Shown here: piece by piece, positions 47,476 to 55,370 of the stretch
Layout of the letters: every line of letters begins with the position of its first letter
Position numbering within the stretch: position 1 is the first letter of the stretch
Source of the DNA: Kuafuiihalomonas sp964473255
GTDB lineage: Bacteria; Myxococcota; Kuafuiibacteriia; Kuafuiibacteriales; Kuafuiibacteriaceae
Assembly: GCA_964473255.1 (NCBI GenBank)
Contig: CAYYOT010000006.1
Location: forward strand, 1 to 64,000
Reading direction: 5' to 3'
Length of the DNA stretch: 64,000 nt
Program-made: the position numbers and the translations under genes
Notes under the pieces: generated by a model
Databases searched by the model: none
Seen by the model: the letters and a program-made list of their open reading frames with translations, nothing else
Told to the model about the DNA's origin: nothing

Positions 47476-48448
47476 CGACCTGGGTTGGCCGCAACCCCAG
47501 CCGCTCGAACAGCGACGCGTCGCGGCCCGATTCGGGGTTCGGCGTGGTCAGCAGCTTCTCTCCGTAGAAGATCGAGTTGGCACCGGCGAAGAAGCACAGA
47601 GCCTGAAGCTCGTCGGTCATGTCTTCCCGCCCAGCCGATAGCCGCACCCGGGAGCGAGGCATGGCGATGCGCGCCACGGCGATGGTGCGAACGAACTCGA
47701 AGGGGTCGAGCGCCTCGGTACCGTGGAGCGGGGTCCCTTCGACCTGGACCAGGCGATTGATGGGAACGCTCTCCGGTGGCTCGGGCAGATTGGCCAGAGC
47801 GACGAGCATGCCGGCCCGCTGACGCCGACTCTCGCCCATCCCCACGATCCCACCGCAGCACACCTTCATCCCCGACTCCCGCACGTGGCCCAGTGTCTCG
47901 ATACGGTCGGCGAAGCGGCGCGTGGTGATGATCTCGCCGTAGTACGATGGATCGGTGTCGATGTTGTGATTGTAGTAGTCGAGTCCGGCATCGCGAAGGG
48001 AGCGGGCTTGCTCGGCATCGAGCATACCCAGGGTTGCGCAGGTCTCGAGCCCCAGAGCCTTGACCCGTTTCACCATCTCCACCACCACGGCGAGGTCGTC
48101 CTTTTTCGGCGATCGCCAGGCCGCTCCCATGCAGAATCGCGTGGCCCCCTGCTCCTTGGCTCGCCGTGCACGAACCACGACGTCTTCGATGGCCATGAGG
48201 GCCTCGCGCCCGCTCGGATCGTCATAGCGAGAGGCTTGCGGGCAGTAGGCGCAGTCTTCGCTGCACCCACCGGTCTTGATGCTGAGCAGCTGCGACAGCT
48301 GGACCTCGGCCGGGTCGAAGTGCGCTCGATGCACTTCGTGGGCCTGGCGAAGCAAATCGAAGAACGGCTGCTCGAACAGCGCCAGGGCACGCCCCACCGT
48401 CCATTCGGCCGCCGCGGGCGAGGTACGAGATTCGACGTCGATCGCCAT
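47462..48448 (-). CDS. bioB: Biotin synthase
   Basis: Radical-SAM enzyme inserting sulfur into dethiobiotin. 328 residues from the ATG at 48448. Cluster motif GGCSEDCAYCPQ at about 61-72, CMGAAWRSPKKDD, NHNIDTDPSYYGEIITTRR (substrate binding), CCGGIVGMGES and LFFAG-like CFFAGANSIFYGEKLLTT. It is divergent from bioF, with a 93-nt intergenic region between. The upstream in-frame extension reads as shadow of bioF. Confidence 0.95.
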   Translation of the reverse strand: MAIDVESRTSPAAAEWTVGRALALFEQPFFDLLRQAHEVHRAHFDPAEVQLSQLLSIKTGGCSEDCAYCPQASRYDDPSGREALMAIEDVVVRARRAKEQGATRFCMGAAWRSPKKDDLAVVVEMVKRVKALGLETCATLGMLDAEQARSLRDAGLDYYNHNIDTDPSYYGEIITTRRFADRIETLGHVRESGMKVCCGGIVGMGESRRQRAGMLVALANLPEPPESVPINRLVQVEGTPLHGTEALDPFEFVRTIAVARIAMPRSRVRLSAGREDMTDELQALCFFAGANSIFYGEKLLTTPNPESGRDASLFERLGLRPTQVDVES

Positions 48449-48471
48449 GGTTTTAGTCTTCGGTGCTTCGT

Positions 48472-48487
48472 CGGTTGCGGTCAACCG
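48472..48487. promoter_or_regulatory. Inverted repeat in the bioB-bioF intergenic region
   Basis: CGGTTG-CGGT-CAACCG, a 6-bp-arm inverted repeat centred between the divergent bioB and bioF genes, the place expected for a biotin repressor operator. It is not a match to the classic BirA box. Confidence 0.3.
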
Positions 48488-48541
48488 CGTTCGGCTTCGA
48501 CGCTGGGCCTCTTTGGGCGTGCGTGCTACGCCCTGTCTCTC

Positions 48542-49699
48542 GTGGAGAGCCTCAGGGAGTATGCCGAAGGGAAGCTCTCGGCAGCCGCCCGTCGGGCAGC
48601 GCTGCGCACCGTCCGACCAGGACGCGCGACTGCGCGAACGTTCGACCTGGACGGTCGACGGTACGTCGCTTTCGCTTCGAACGACTACCTGGGTCTGGCC
48701 CAGCATCCGTCGGTGATCGAGGCCGCGGAAGAGGCGCTCGCCGAGCTGGGCAGTGGCGCCCTGGCTTCGCGCCTCGTGGTGGGCACGCACCCGCTTTACC
48801 AGGCGCTCGAGCACGACCTCGCCCAGCTCAAGCAGACGGAGGCCGCATGCGTGTTCGGCTCGGGTTACCATGCGAATCTCGGTGTCATTCCCGCCGTCGT
48901 ATCGGAAAGCGACGTGATCATCCTCGATGAGCTTGCGCACGCCTGTCTGCATGCCGGGGCCCGCTTGGCCGGGGGCCGGCGCGAGACGTACCGTCACAAC
49001 GACCCCGACGCGCTGCGCACCATCCTGCAGCGCACGCGAGGCGATCATCCTCGGGCGCTGGTCGTCAGCGAGGGCGTCTTCTCCATGGATGGCGATGCCG
49101 CCGACCTCGCATCTTTGGCCGCGGTGTGCGCCGAGCACGACGCATGGCTCCTGATCGACGATGCGCACGCGACCGGAGTGGTCGGGGAGGGTCGGGGTTC
49201 AGTGGCCGAGCAGGGACTCCGGTCGGATCGGGTCCCTCTTCAGGTCGGTACGCTGTCCAAGGCCTTCGCGGGCTACGGAGGGTTCCTCGCTGCAGAGGGG
49301 CCCGTCGTGGAGCTCATGCACACCCGCGCGCGCACGCTCATCTACTCGACGGGCCTCCCCCCGTCCGTCGTTGCGGCGTCCCGGGCGGCGCTCCGGGCGT
49401 CCGCCGACGAACCGTGGCGTCGCCGACGGGTGCGGGCCCTGGCCCGGCGCCTGGCCGATGCGCTCGGGCTCCCACCGCCGAATGCCGCGATCGTTCCGGT
49501 TCCGATCGGTACCAACGACGACGTCCTGCGGGTGCACCGGTCCCTAGCCGAGGCTGGACTTTGGGTGCCCGCCATGCGCCCTCCAACGGTACCGGAAGGT
49601 ACCGCCCGACTGCGGGTGAGCCTCTCCGCGGCGCACGAGGACGACGACGTGGAACGACTGATCACGCAGCTAAAACGGATGCTCGGAGGTCGCTCGTGA
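48542..49699 (+). CDS. bioF: 8-amino-7-oxononanoate synthase
   Basis: PLP enzyme joining pimeloyl-ACP/CoA with alanine. 385 residues from the GTG at 48542 (MESLREYAEGK). Motifs: FASNDYLGLAQHP, GSGALASRLVVGTHPLYQALE, SGYHANLGVIPAV, IDDAHATGVVGEGRG and the PLP lysine in GTLSKAFAGYGG. The stop overlaps bioD by 4 nt (GTGA). Confidence 0.94.
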   Translation: MESLREYAEGKLSAAARRAALRTVRPGRATARTFDLDGRRYVAFASNDYLGLAQHPSVIEAAEEALAELGSGALASRLVVGTHPLYQALEHDLAQLKQTEAACVFGSGYHANLGVIPAVVSESDVIILDELAHACLHAGARLAGGRRETYRHNDPDALRTILQRTRGDHPRALVVSEGVFSMDGDAADLASLAAVCAEHDAWLLIDDAHATGVVGEGRGSVAEQGLRSDRVPLQVGTLSKAFAGYGGFLAAEGPVVELMHTRARTLIYSTGLPPSVVAASRAALRASADEPWRRRRVRALARRLADALGLPPPNAAIVPVPIGTNDDVLRVHRSLAEAGLWVPAMRPPTVPEGTARLRVSLSAAHEDDDVERLITQLKRMLGGRS

Positions 49700-50400
49700 A
49701 GGGGATCTTCGTCACGGCGACCGGAACCGAGGTTGGCAAGACCGTCGTGACCCATCACGTGGTGCGACAGCTGCGCGCCAAGGCCATTCCCGTCGAAGCG
49801 GTGAAGCCGGTCGTCAGCGGCATGGCGGGGACCGACTGGCGTCAGAGTGACCCTGCCCGGCTGCTTTCGGCCATGGACCGCCCCTTCGACCATGCGGGCT
49901 TCGAAAGGGTCAGTCCGTTTCGCTTCGATGCCCCACTCGCCCCCGATGCCGCGGCGGCCCGCGAAGGGCGTCGCGTCGACTATCCGGCCATCATCGAGCA
50001 CGTGCGTTTCGTGGCGCGCCGCGGTCCGGTCGTCGTCGAGGGCGTCGGTGGCGTACGCGTACCGCTGGGCGGACGCTGGACCGTTCGCGACCTCATCGTG
50101 GAGCTCGGGCTGCCGGCGGTGGTCGTTTCCGGAAGCTACCTGGGCAGCATCAGTCACCTCCTCGCCACGTTGGATTCTCTAGCGTACGCCTCGGTGCCGG
50201 TGGCGGCGGTGGTCGTGAATCAGAGCGCTCAGGAGCCCATGCCTCTCGAGGAGACGGTCGAGCAGATGCTGCCCTTCGTGGGGGGGCTTCCGGTGTTCGT
50301 GCTGCCACGGATGGCCAACCCGTTCGAACCTCTCAGCGAGCCAGACTTCAGCGAAATCCTGGCGCCGTACTGCGACGGGCGCACGGAAGCCCAACCCTGA
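49696..50400 (+). CDS. bioD: Dethiobiotin synthetase
   Basis: ATP-dependent ring closure of DAPA to dethiobiotin. 234 residues from the GTG at 49696. P-loop TATGTEVGKTVVTHHV, VEAVKPVVSGM, and VVVEGVGGVRVPL with the catalytic region are present. Overlaps bioF by 4 nt. No bioC/bioH for pimeloyl synthesis is in the window. Confidence 0.92.
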   Translation: MKGIFVTATGTEVGKTVVTHHVVRQLRAKAIPVEAVKPVVSGMAGTDWRQSDPARLLSAMDRPFDHAGFERVSPFRFDAPLAPDAAAAREGRRVDYPAIIEHVRFVARRGPVVVEGVGGVRVPLGGRWTVRDLIVELGLPAVVVSGSYLGSISHLLATLDSLAYASVPVAAVVVNQSAQEPMPLEETVEQMLPFVGGLPVFVLPRMANPFEPLSEPDFSEILAPYCDGRTEAQP

Positions 50401-50413
50401 GGGCCGCGCTCCC

Positions 50414-51013
50414 GTGCTGGCGCTGGTCGGGATTCTCTACGCCGCCAAAGCGGCGTACGTGTTGGCGGCCGCGAGGTTCGGTGACCGCCGGATCCTGACT
50501 TCGGCGCTCCTATATCTCGTCTGCGATCTGGCCGACGCCGCCGTGATCTGGCTATGGCGACCGGAGCCTCTGCTCATGACGGTCGCGCGAGCCTGGACCG
50601 GGGCCGGAGTTGTCGCGATGCTCGTGGTCCTCGTCACGTCGCCCGTGGTTCGGCGGGCGCTCGGGGCGACGGTCTTCGCGTTCCCCGTCGCGGTGTCGGC
50701 CGCGGTCGCTGCGGGCGCGGCTCCCGGCGTCGTCGATCGGCTCGACCTCTGGGGATTCGAGACTGTGCATGGTGTCGTCGTACTGGGCGGCCTGGCCTTT
50801 GCCGCGGTTCGAGTCGCGGGCGGGCGGATCGAGCCACCGACCCTGATCCTCGGCGTCCTCGCGTGTGCGGCAGCGCCGCAGGTCCTTCTCGGCGGACCGC
50901 CCCGAGGATCGCTGGTCGAGTACATCGCGCTGCAAACGCTCGAACTGTTCGGAATCGCGGTCGCCGTCGGGTGTCTCGTGGTCTGGCGGGGGCGCCACCG
51001 AGCTCCGGGTTAA
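50414..51013 (+). CDS. Polytopic membrane protein of unknown function
   Basis: A 199-residue hydrophobic protein with about six transmembrane segments (YAAKAAYVLAAARF, LLYLVCDLADAAVIWLW, AGVVAMLVVLVTSPVV, ATVFAFPVAVSAAVAAG, VHGVVVLGGLAFAAVRV, TLELFGIAVAVGCLVVW). GTG start 13 nt after bioD in the same direction, so it may be transcribed with bioF-bioD; whether it relates to biotin (for example transport) is unsupported. I do not recognise the family. Confidence 0.6.
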   Translation: MLALVGILYAAKAAYVLAAARFGDRRILTSALLYLVCDLADAAVIWLWRPEPLLMTVARAWTGAGVVAMLVVLVTSPVVRRALGATVFAFPVAVSAAVAAGAAPGVVDRLDLWGFETVHGVVVLGGLAFAAVRVAGGRIEPPTLILGVLACAAAPQVLLGGPPRGSLVEYIALQTLELFGIAVAVGCLVVWRGRHRAPG

Positions 51014-51086
51014 TGCACTGTGGGGATCGGTGCGAGCGCGCCGATCGCTCGACCCATATCGGAGAATTCGCGTAGACTCGGCAGTG

Positions 51087-53117
51087 ATGCGCGCGGCGCC
51101 CCTCCCCATACTCGGCTTGACCGTCTTCTCCATGGTGTCCTTCGGCGCAGCGTGCTCCGACGACGGGTCGGGGTCGCGACCCATCGATTCGGGCGACGGC
51201 GGCCAACCCGATGTGGCGCGCAGCCAGCCTGACGCGAGCGTAGCGCTCACCGCGCTCGAGATCCTTCCGGACGAGGCCGAGCTTCAGTCCTCGGTGGGCT
51301 CGGCATTCGACTTCAGCGCGCGGGGGACCTTCGAAGATGGAACGACCGCCGACGTGACCGACCAGGTGGGTTGGCTCGCCGCCCCGGTTCTCCTCGGAAA
51401 GATGGACGGTGCGCGCTTCACGAGTGAGGGATTACCGGGGACGGCGCCGGTCACGGCGCGACTGGGAGGACTCTCGGCAACCGCGCGCGTGACGGTGAAT
51501 CTCTTGGCACGAGAGATCGTGCCTCCGGAGCCCGGGCAACCCGCCCTGCCGGACGATCCCGAGACGGTCTTCTCCGAAGCTCCTCCGTCGACCGAAGATC
51601 CGCCGACGCTGATCTATCCGTATGATGGCGTTCTTCTTCCGCGCAATCTCGGTGAGGTCGACGTCCACTTCGAGGCGCGAGGGTTCGAGCTGTTCGAAGT
51701 CAGCTTCCGCGGTGATGCTGTCGATGTCGCCTTCTACACTCGGTGCACCGAGCTCGAAGGCGGCTGTATCTTTCGCCTGGCGAACGAGCTCTACCAGACG
51801 ATCGCCGACGCCTCCGCCGGGCGGGGCCCGGTCACGGTCACGGTCAGAGGCACCGACGACGATGGAACCGGCGTTGCGGCTTCGGCCTCGATCGAAGTGT
51901 CGTTTTCGGCGCGAGCCGTCGAAGGGGGCCTGTACTACTGGGCCGCCGACGCCGAGTCGATCGTGCGGGTGGACTTCGGCGTCGGGAATCAGCCCGAAGT
52001 CTATTTCCCATTCGAGCCCTCGGACACCTGCTTCGGCTGCCATGCCCTATCCCCCGACGGTACCCGCATGTCGTTCAGTCGGAACGGCCAGCGCAACGGA
52101 CAGCTCTATCTCCTCGACGTCGAGAGCGGCGAACTCCTGATGGCGGGTGACACGGGGGACAAGGAACAGTTTCAGACCTGGAGTCCCGACTCGGCTTTCT
52201 TCGCCGGCATCTACGGCGACGACGATCGACCCGACCTTCATGACGCCATCCGCATTCGGAGCGCCGACACGGGGGAAGTCGTCGAGACTATTTCTCTCGG
52301 TCACGAGCCGACCCACCCCGACTGGTCGTCGAGCGGTGACCGGATCGCGTACACCCGAGTGACCCGCCATCGAACGTCCCAACGCCCCGGTCGTGGCGGG
52401 ATCTCCTTTGTCGAGCAGCTCGATGACGGCTGGAGCGAATCGCGGTCGCTGATCCCGCCCGAAGACGGCTTCAACTACTACAACCCGGCCTACGCTCCGG
52501 GAGGCGAGTTCATGGTCTACAACCGCTCGGTGTGCCCGGGGGGAGACAACGGTGATCGGCTTTGTGACGGCGACGCCGACCCGTCCGCGGCTCTCTTCGC
52601 CATCCGGTCGAACGGCGGAGACCGCGTCGAGCTGGCGCGCGCCAACGCCGGTGGTCCCGCCGATGAAGGTGAAGTCGAGCTCACCAACACCTTTCCCCGA
52701 TGGTCGCCATTCGAGGGTCCGAGGAGGGCGGACGGCTCGGGCCGGATCGTTTGGATGACCTTTTCGTCTCGGCGACGGTACGGGCTCTATCCGCTGCCCG
52801 ACTCGGGTCAGAGCCTGCCGGGGCAACTCATGTGGATGGCGGCCGTCGATCCCGATGCGGTGCTCCGGGGCGAAGACGGGAGTTTCCCGGCGTTCGCACT
52901 TCCCTTCCAGGATCTGTCGACGTCGAACCACATCGGGCAATGGACGCGGGAGTTCGTGCCCACCGATCCCGACCCCGGTAATCCTGGCGGCGGGAAGCCC
53001 GACGCCGGCGTCTGCGCCATCTTCGGACAGTCGTGCGCCGACGATCCCGGCATCTGCTGCGACGGCCTCCTCTGCATCACCAGCGTCAACGGCGACGTCT
53101 GTCTGTCCAACAATTAG
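51087..53117 (+). CDS. Lipoprotein with PD40-type beta-propeller and a CxxCH motif
   Basis: A 676-residue lipoprotein from the ATG at 51087 (GTG 51084 is also possible): hydrophobic signal, lipobox GAAC, then an Asp/Gly/Ser-rich linker. An Ig-like region (about 50-140) precedes a TolB/PD40-like propeller. The first blade contains CFGCHALSPDGTRMSFS at about 314, a haem c-type motif embedded in a repeat. Further blades read TWSPDSAFFAGIYGD, PDWSSSGDRIAYTR and PRWSPFEG. A Cys-rich tail (CAIFGQSCADDPGICCDG) ends it. Function unknown; similar cytochrome-propellers occur near DUF1501 cassettes. Confidence 0.7.
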   Translation: MRAAPLPILGLTVFSMVSFGAACSDDGSGSRPIDSGDGGQPDVARSQPDASVALTALEILPDEAELQSSVGSAFDFSARGTFEDGTTADVTDQVGWLAAPVLLGKMDGARFTSEGLPGTAPVTARLGGLSATARVTVNLLAREIVPPEPGQPALPDDPETVFSEAPPSTEDPPTLIYPYDGVLLPRNLGEVDVHFEARGFELFEVSFRGDAVDVAFYTRCTELEGGCIFRLANELYQTIADASAGRGPVTVTVRGTDDDGTGVAASASIEVSFSARAVEGGLYYWAADAESIVRVDFGVGNQPEVYFPFEPSDTCFGCHALSPDGTRMSFSRNGQRNGQLYLLDVESGELLMAGDTGDKEQFQTWSPDSAFFAGIYGDDDRPDLHDAIRIRSADTGEVVETISLGHEPTHPDWSSSGDRIAYTRVTRHRTSQRPGRGGISFVEQLDDGWSESRSLIPPEDGFNYYNPAYAPGGEFMVYNRSVCPGGDNGDRLCDGDADPSAALFAIRSNGGDRVELARANAGGPADEGEVELTNTFPRWSPFEGPRRADGSGRIVWMTFSSRRRYGLYPLPDSGQSLPGQLMWMAAVDPDAVLRGEDGSFPAFALPFQDLSTSNHIGQWTREFVPTDPDPGNPGGGKPDAGVCAIFGQSCADDPGICCDGLLCITSVNGDVCLSNN

Positions 53118-53133
53118 TGCCGGGGGTTCCCGG

Positions 53134-53367
53134 ATGGACGGCAGGCGCGCCGCATCGGTGGCCGCTGAGAGGATGGGGCACATGCGGGCGCTGTGGGACG
53201 GAATCGAGCGCATGGTCTACGTGGTCGATGCGCAGTGGATGACCACGCTCATCGGTCTCATCGACTCGGTTACGCCGATGCACATCCGAGCGGTAGGCCA
53301 CGATCAGGCGGACGAAGGGAAGCGCTGGCTGCTCGAGGGAACCTCGCCGGTCCCGGCCTCGGGCTGA
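53134..53367 (+). CDS. Short protein resembling the C-terminal half of a SpoIIAA-like domain
   Basis: A 77-residue product (61 residues if started at the ATG of 53182, which has a GAGAGG site). WDGIERMVYVVDAQWMTTLI and VRAVGHDQADEGKRWL-like segments resemble the second half of SpoIIAA-like STAS domains. The first half is missing, so it may be a remnant. It starts 17 nt after the preceding stop. Low-confidence gene. Confidence 0.4.
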   Translation: MDGRRAASVAAERMGHMRALWDGIERMVYVVDAQWMTTLIGLIDSVTPMHIRAVGHDQADEGKRWLLEGTSPVPASG

Positions 53368-53372
53368 ACGAT

Positions 53373-54740
53373 TCAGCGAAGCAGCGCCGAGATCGGCTCG
53401 GCTCGCAAGATGTCGTCCTCGATACCGGCGGAGCGAAAAACCGTCGTCAGGATGTTTTCGGGCGTAAGTGTCCGGGCGTAGCCGGACGCCTCCTGTTCCG
53501 GAGTTGGCCGCTCGATGATCTCGCCGGTGGCGAGGTTCACCGGGATCGGGAGCATCCCTATCGACCGACTCGACCCGAACGTTGTCCCCGTCTGGAGACC
53601 GGCCCCCGCCAACAAACACGAGTTGCAAAGATGGTGGTCGCGGCCATCCAGGTCGTTGAGAAGCGGGGTTCGGCCAAACTCACTAAAGGCCAGGATCGTC
53701 GTCTCGTCGAAGATGCTCCGGCCGTCATCCTCGGGAAGTGGGGTGTACTTGAGGTCGGTGATCAGCGCGGCCAAGGATTCGAAGCCCGCCTCCAAAGCTG
53801 GTGCGTGGGTGGCGGCCCACGCCGAGTGGGTATCGAGGTTGCGCGCAACCCGAACCGAGACGCACTGGCTGATCCCGAACTTCAGCGCCTGCCCGGCGAG
53901 GAAGCTCAAGACCTGAGGGCTGTCCGCCGGGGTGTTGCCTTGAATGGTGTACAGGTCGCGGAGCGCCTGCATCTCGGCGTCGGTCCGCTGCAGGTCGAAG
54001 TAGGTACCGAGGTTCTGGTCGACGTAGCTTCTCGCCCGGAGCCGGTTCGTTTCGAGGCCGGTAACGACCTCGGTCTTGTCGAGTCGCCGTGCGTTGCATC
54101 CGGGGCCGTCGTCGTGGAAGTTCTCGACGGCGGCGAGCACGCTCGCCGGTAGCTGGACGAATGGCGTGAGGGCGACCGTGAGGTCGTCACGACTGTTCAC
54201 CGTGAAGGGGGCGGCGTACGTCGGCTGGCCCGGAGCATAGGCTTCGACCCCGGCCGAAAGGTGGGGGATGGCTGAGACGTCACCCTGACGCGCCGCGATC
54301 TCGGCCGCCGCCGAGGACCCGACGGGGTTGAGGCCTTGGGGAAACTTACCGGTGATGAAGTAGCGCCGGCCGACCTCGTGGGCAGCCGTCCCGGGATCGA
54401 TGCCGTTGACGATGGCGAGATCCGACGCATGGTCCAGCATCGACGCGGGCACGGCCGGTCCGAAGCTCATCCCCCGGCGCTCCTGGATGCCGCGCGCCTG
54501 ATACATCGCGGCGAGCTGAGCGTACGCGGGGTCGATTCGGTCCTCCGTCGGACTCGTGGTTCCAGGGTCGCGAGGGTCCAAGCCCAGCAGCAGGTCCCAC
54601 CCGCCTTCGAAGTATGCGAACACGAATCGGCGCTGGGGGGCGACCGCGGCCGCGGCCTGGCGCCCGACCAGACTGGACAGGCTGAAGCCCGCCACGGTCG
54701 TGCCGGCGATGGAAACGAACTGTCGTCGGTTGATCTTCAT
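53373..54740 (-). CDS. Tat-exported DUF1501 family protein of cassette B
   Basis: A 455-residue protein with a twin-arginine signal (NRRQFVSIAGTTVAGFSLS). DUF1501 features: AYFEGGWDLLLGLDPRDP near the N-terminus, IVNGIDPGTAAHEVGRRYF, TILAFSEFGRTPLL (family SEFGRTP) and GRDHHLCNSCLLAG near the C-terminus. ATG preceded by TGAGGAGA. Last gene of the operon 58278-53373 and paralogous to 6264-7763, but closer to the family norm. Confidence 0.85.
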   Translation of the reverse strand: MKINRRQFVSIAGTTVAGFSLSSLVGRQAAAAVAPQRRFVFAYFEGGWDLLLGLDPRDPGTTSPTEDRIDPAYAQLAAMYQARGIQERRGMSFGPAVPASMLDHASDLAIVNGIDPGTAAHEVGRRYFITGKFPQGLNPVGSSAAAEIAARQGDVSAIPHLSAGVEAYAPGQPTYAAPFTVNSRDDLTVALTPFVQLPASVLAAVENFHDDGPGCNARRLDKTEVVTGLETNRLRARSYVDQNLGTYFDLQRTDAEMQALRDLYTIQGNTPADSPQVLSFLAGQALKFGISQCVSVRVARNLDTHSAWAATHAPALEAGFESLAALITDLKYTPLPEDDGRSIFDETTILAFSEFGRTPLLNDLDGRDHHLCNSCLLAGAGLQTGTTFGSSRSIGMLPIPVNLATGEIIERPTPEQEASGYARTLTPENILTTVFRSAGIEDDILRAEPISALLR

Positions 54741-54752
54741 CGCGGGGTCTCC

Positions 54753-55370
54753 TCAGTACAGCAGGAATTCGGGCGAGGTTCCGGCGGCTATGCAGACCGC
54801 CCACAACCCCTCGACGGCGTCGTCCGGCCCGGCCTGGACCGTCTTCAGTCGTTCGACGTCGGCATCGGCGGCTTCGCCCGTGATGCCGGTGAAGCGCGCC
54901 CAGATGTGCCGTAGGTTTTCGTCTTGGTCCTCGAAGCGGCTCAAGATCCGTTCGGCGACCGGACGCTCCGCGTCGGCGCGCAGGATGTCGCTGCAGAAGA
55001 ACGCGGCGAGATCGACCATGAACTTCATGAACAGCGGGGTGGGTTCGTACGACGGCTCGTTGACGCTGCGGAAGTCGGGCTCGCCCAGGGTGAGCGCGAG
55101 GTTGTCGGGTAGCTGACTGGAGCCGAGGGGAACGCCGCGCACGATGTCCCAGGAACGCTCGAGCTGGGCGACCGACAGTCGCCGAGGCTCGGCGGCCACC
55201 TGGTCGAGACCCGGGATCCGGTCGGGGTTCTGGGGCTTCCAGGAGTCTTCCTCCACGTCGACCGGCTGCGTCGGCAGCTCGATGTCGAGGTCATCCGCCC
55301 CGCTCGTGGGAGCGACCTCGCTGTTGCAGGCCCAAAGGGCCGCGGGGACGATCAGCAGGATGCGTTTCAT
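54753..55370 (-). CDS. Small lipoprotein of cassette B
   Basis: A 205-residue lipoprotein: MKRILLIVPAALWAC (lipobox LWAC). The segment RRLSVAQLERSWDIVRG with LPDN resembles the DUF1587 start of planctomycete-type cytochrome proteins. The C-terminal half has RHIWARFTGITGEAADADVE and the ending TSPEFLLY, like DUF1595/DUF1553 tails. The paralogue at 5580-6254 ends TSFESLFY. A GGGAGGA site precedes the ATG, which overlaps the upstream stop by 1 nt (TGATG). Confidence 0.7.
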   Translation of the reverse strand: MKRILLIVPAALWACNSEVAPTSGADDLDIELPTQPVDVEEDSWKPQNPDRIPGLDQVAAEPRRLSVAQLERSWDIVRGVPLGSSQLPDNLALTLGEPDFRSVNEPSYEPTPLFMKFMVDLAAFFCSDILRADAERPVAERILSRFEDQDENLRHIWARFTGITGEAADADVERLKTVQAGPDDAVEGLWAVCIAAGTSPEFLLY

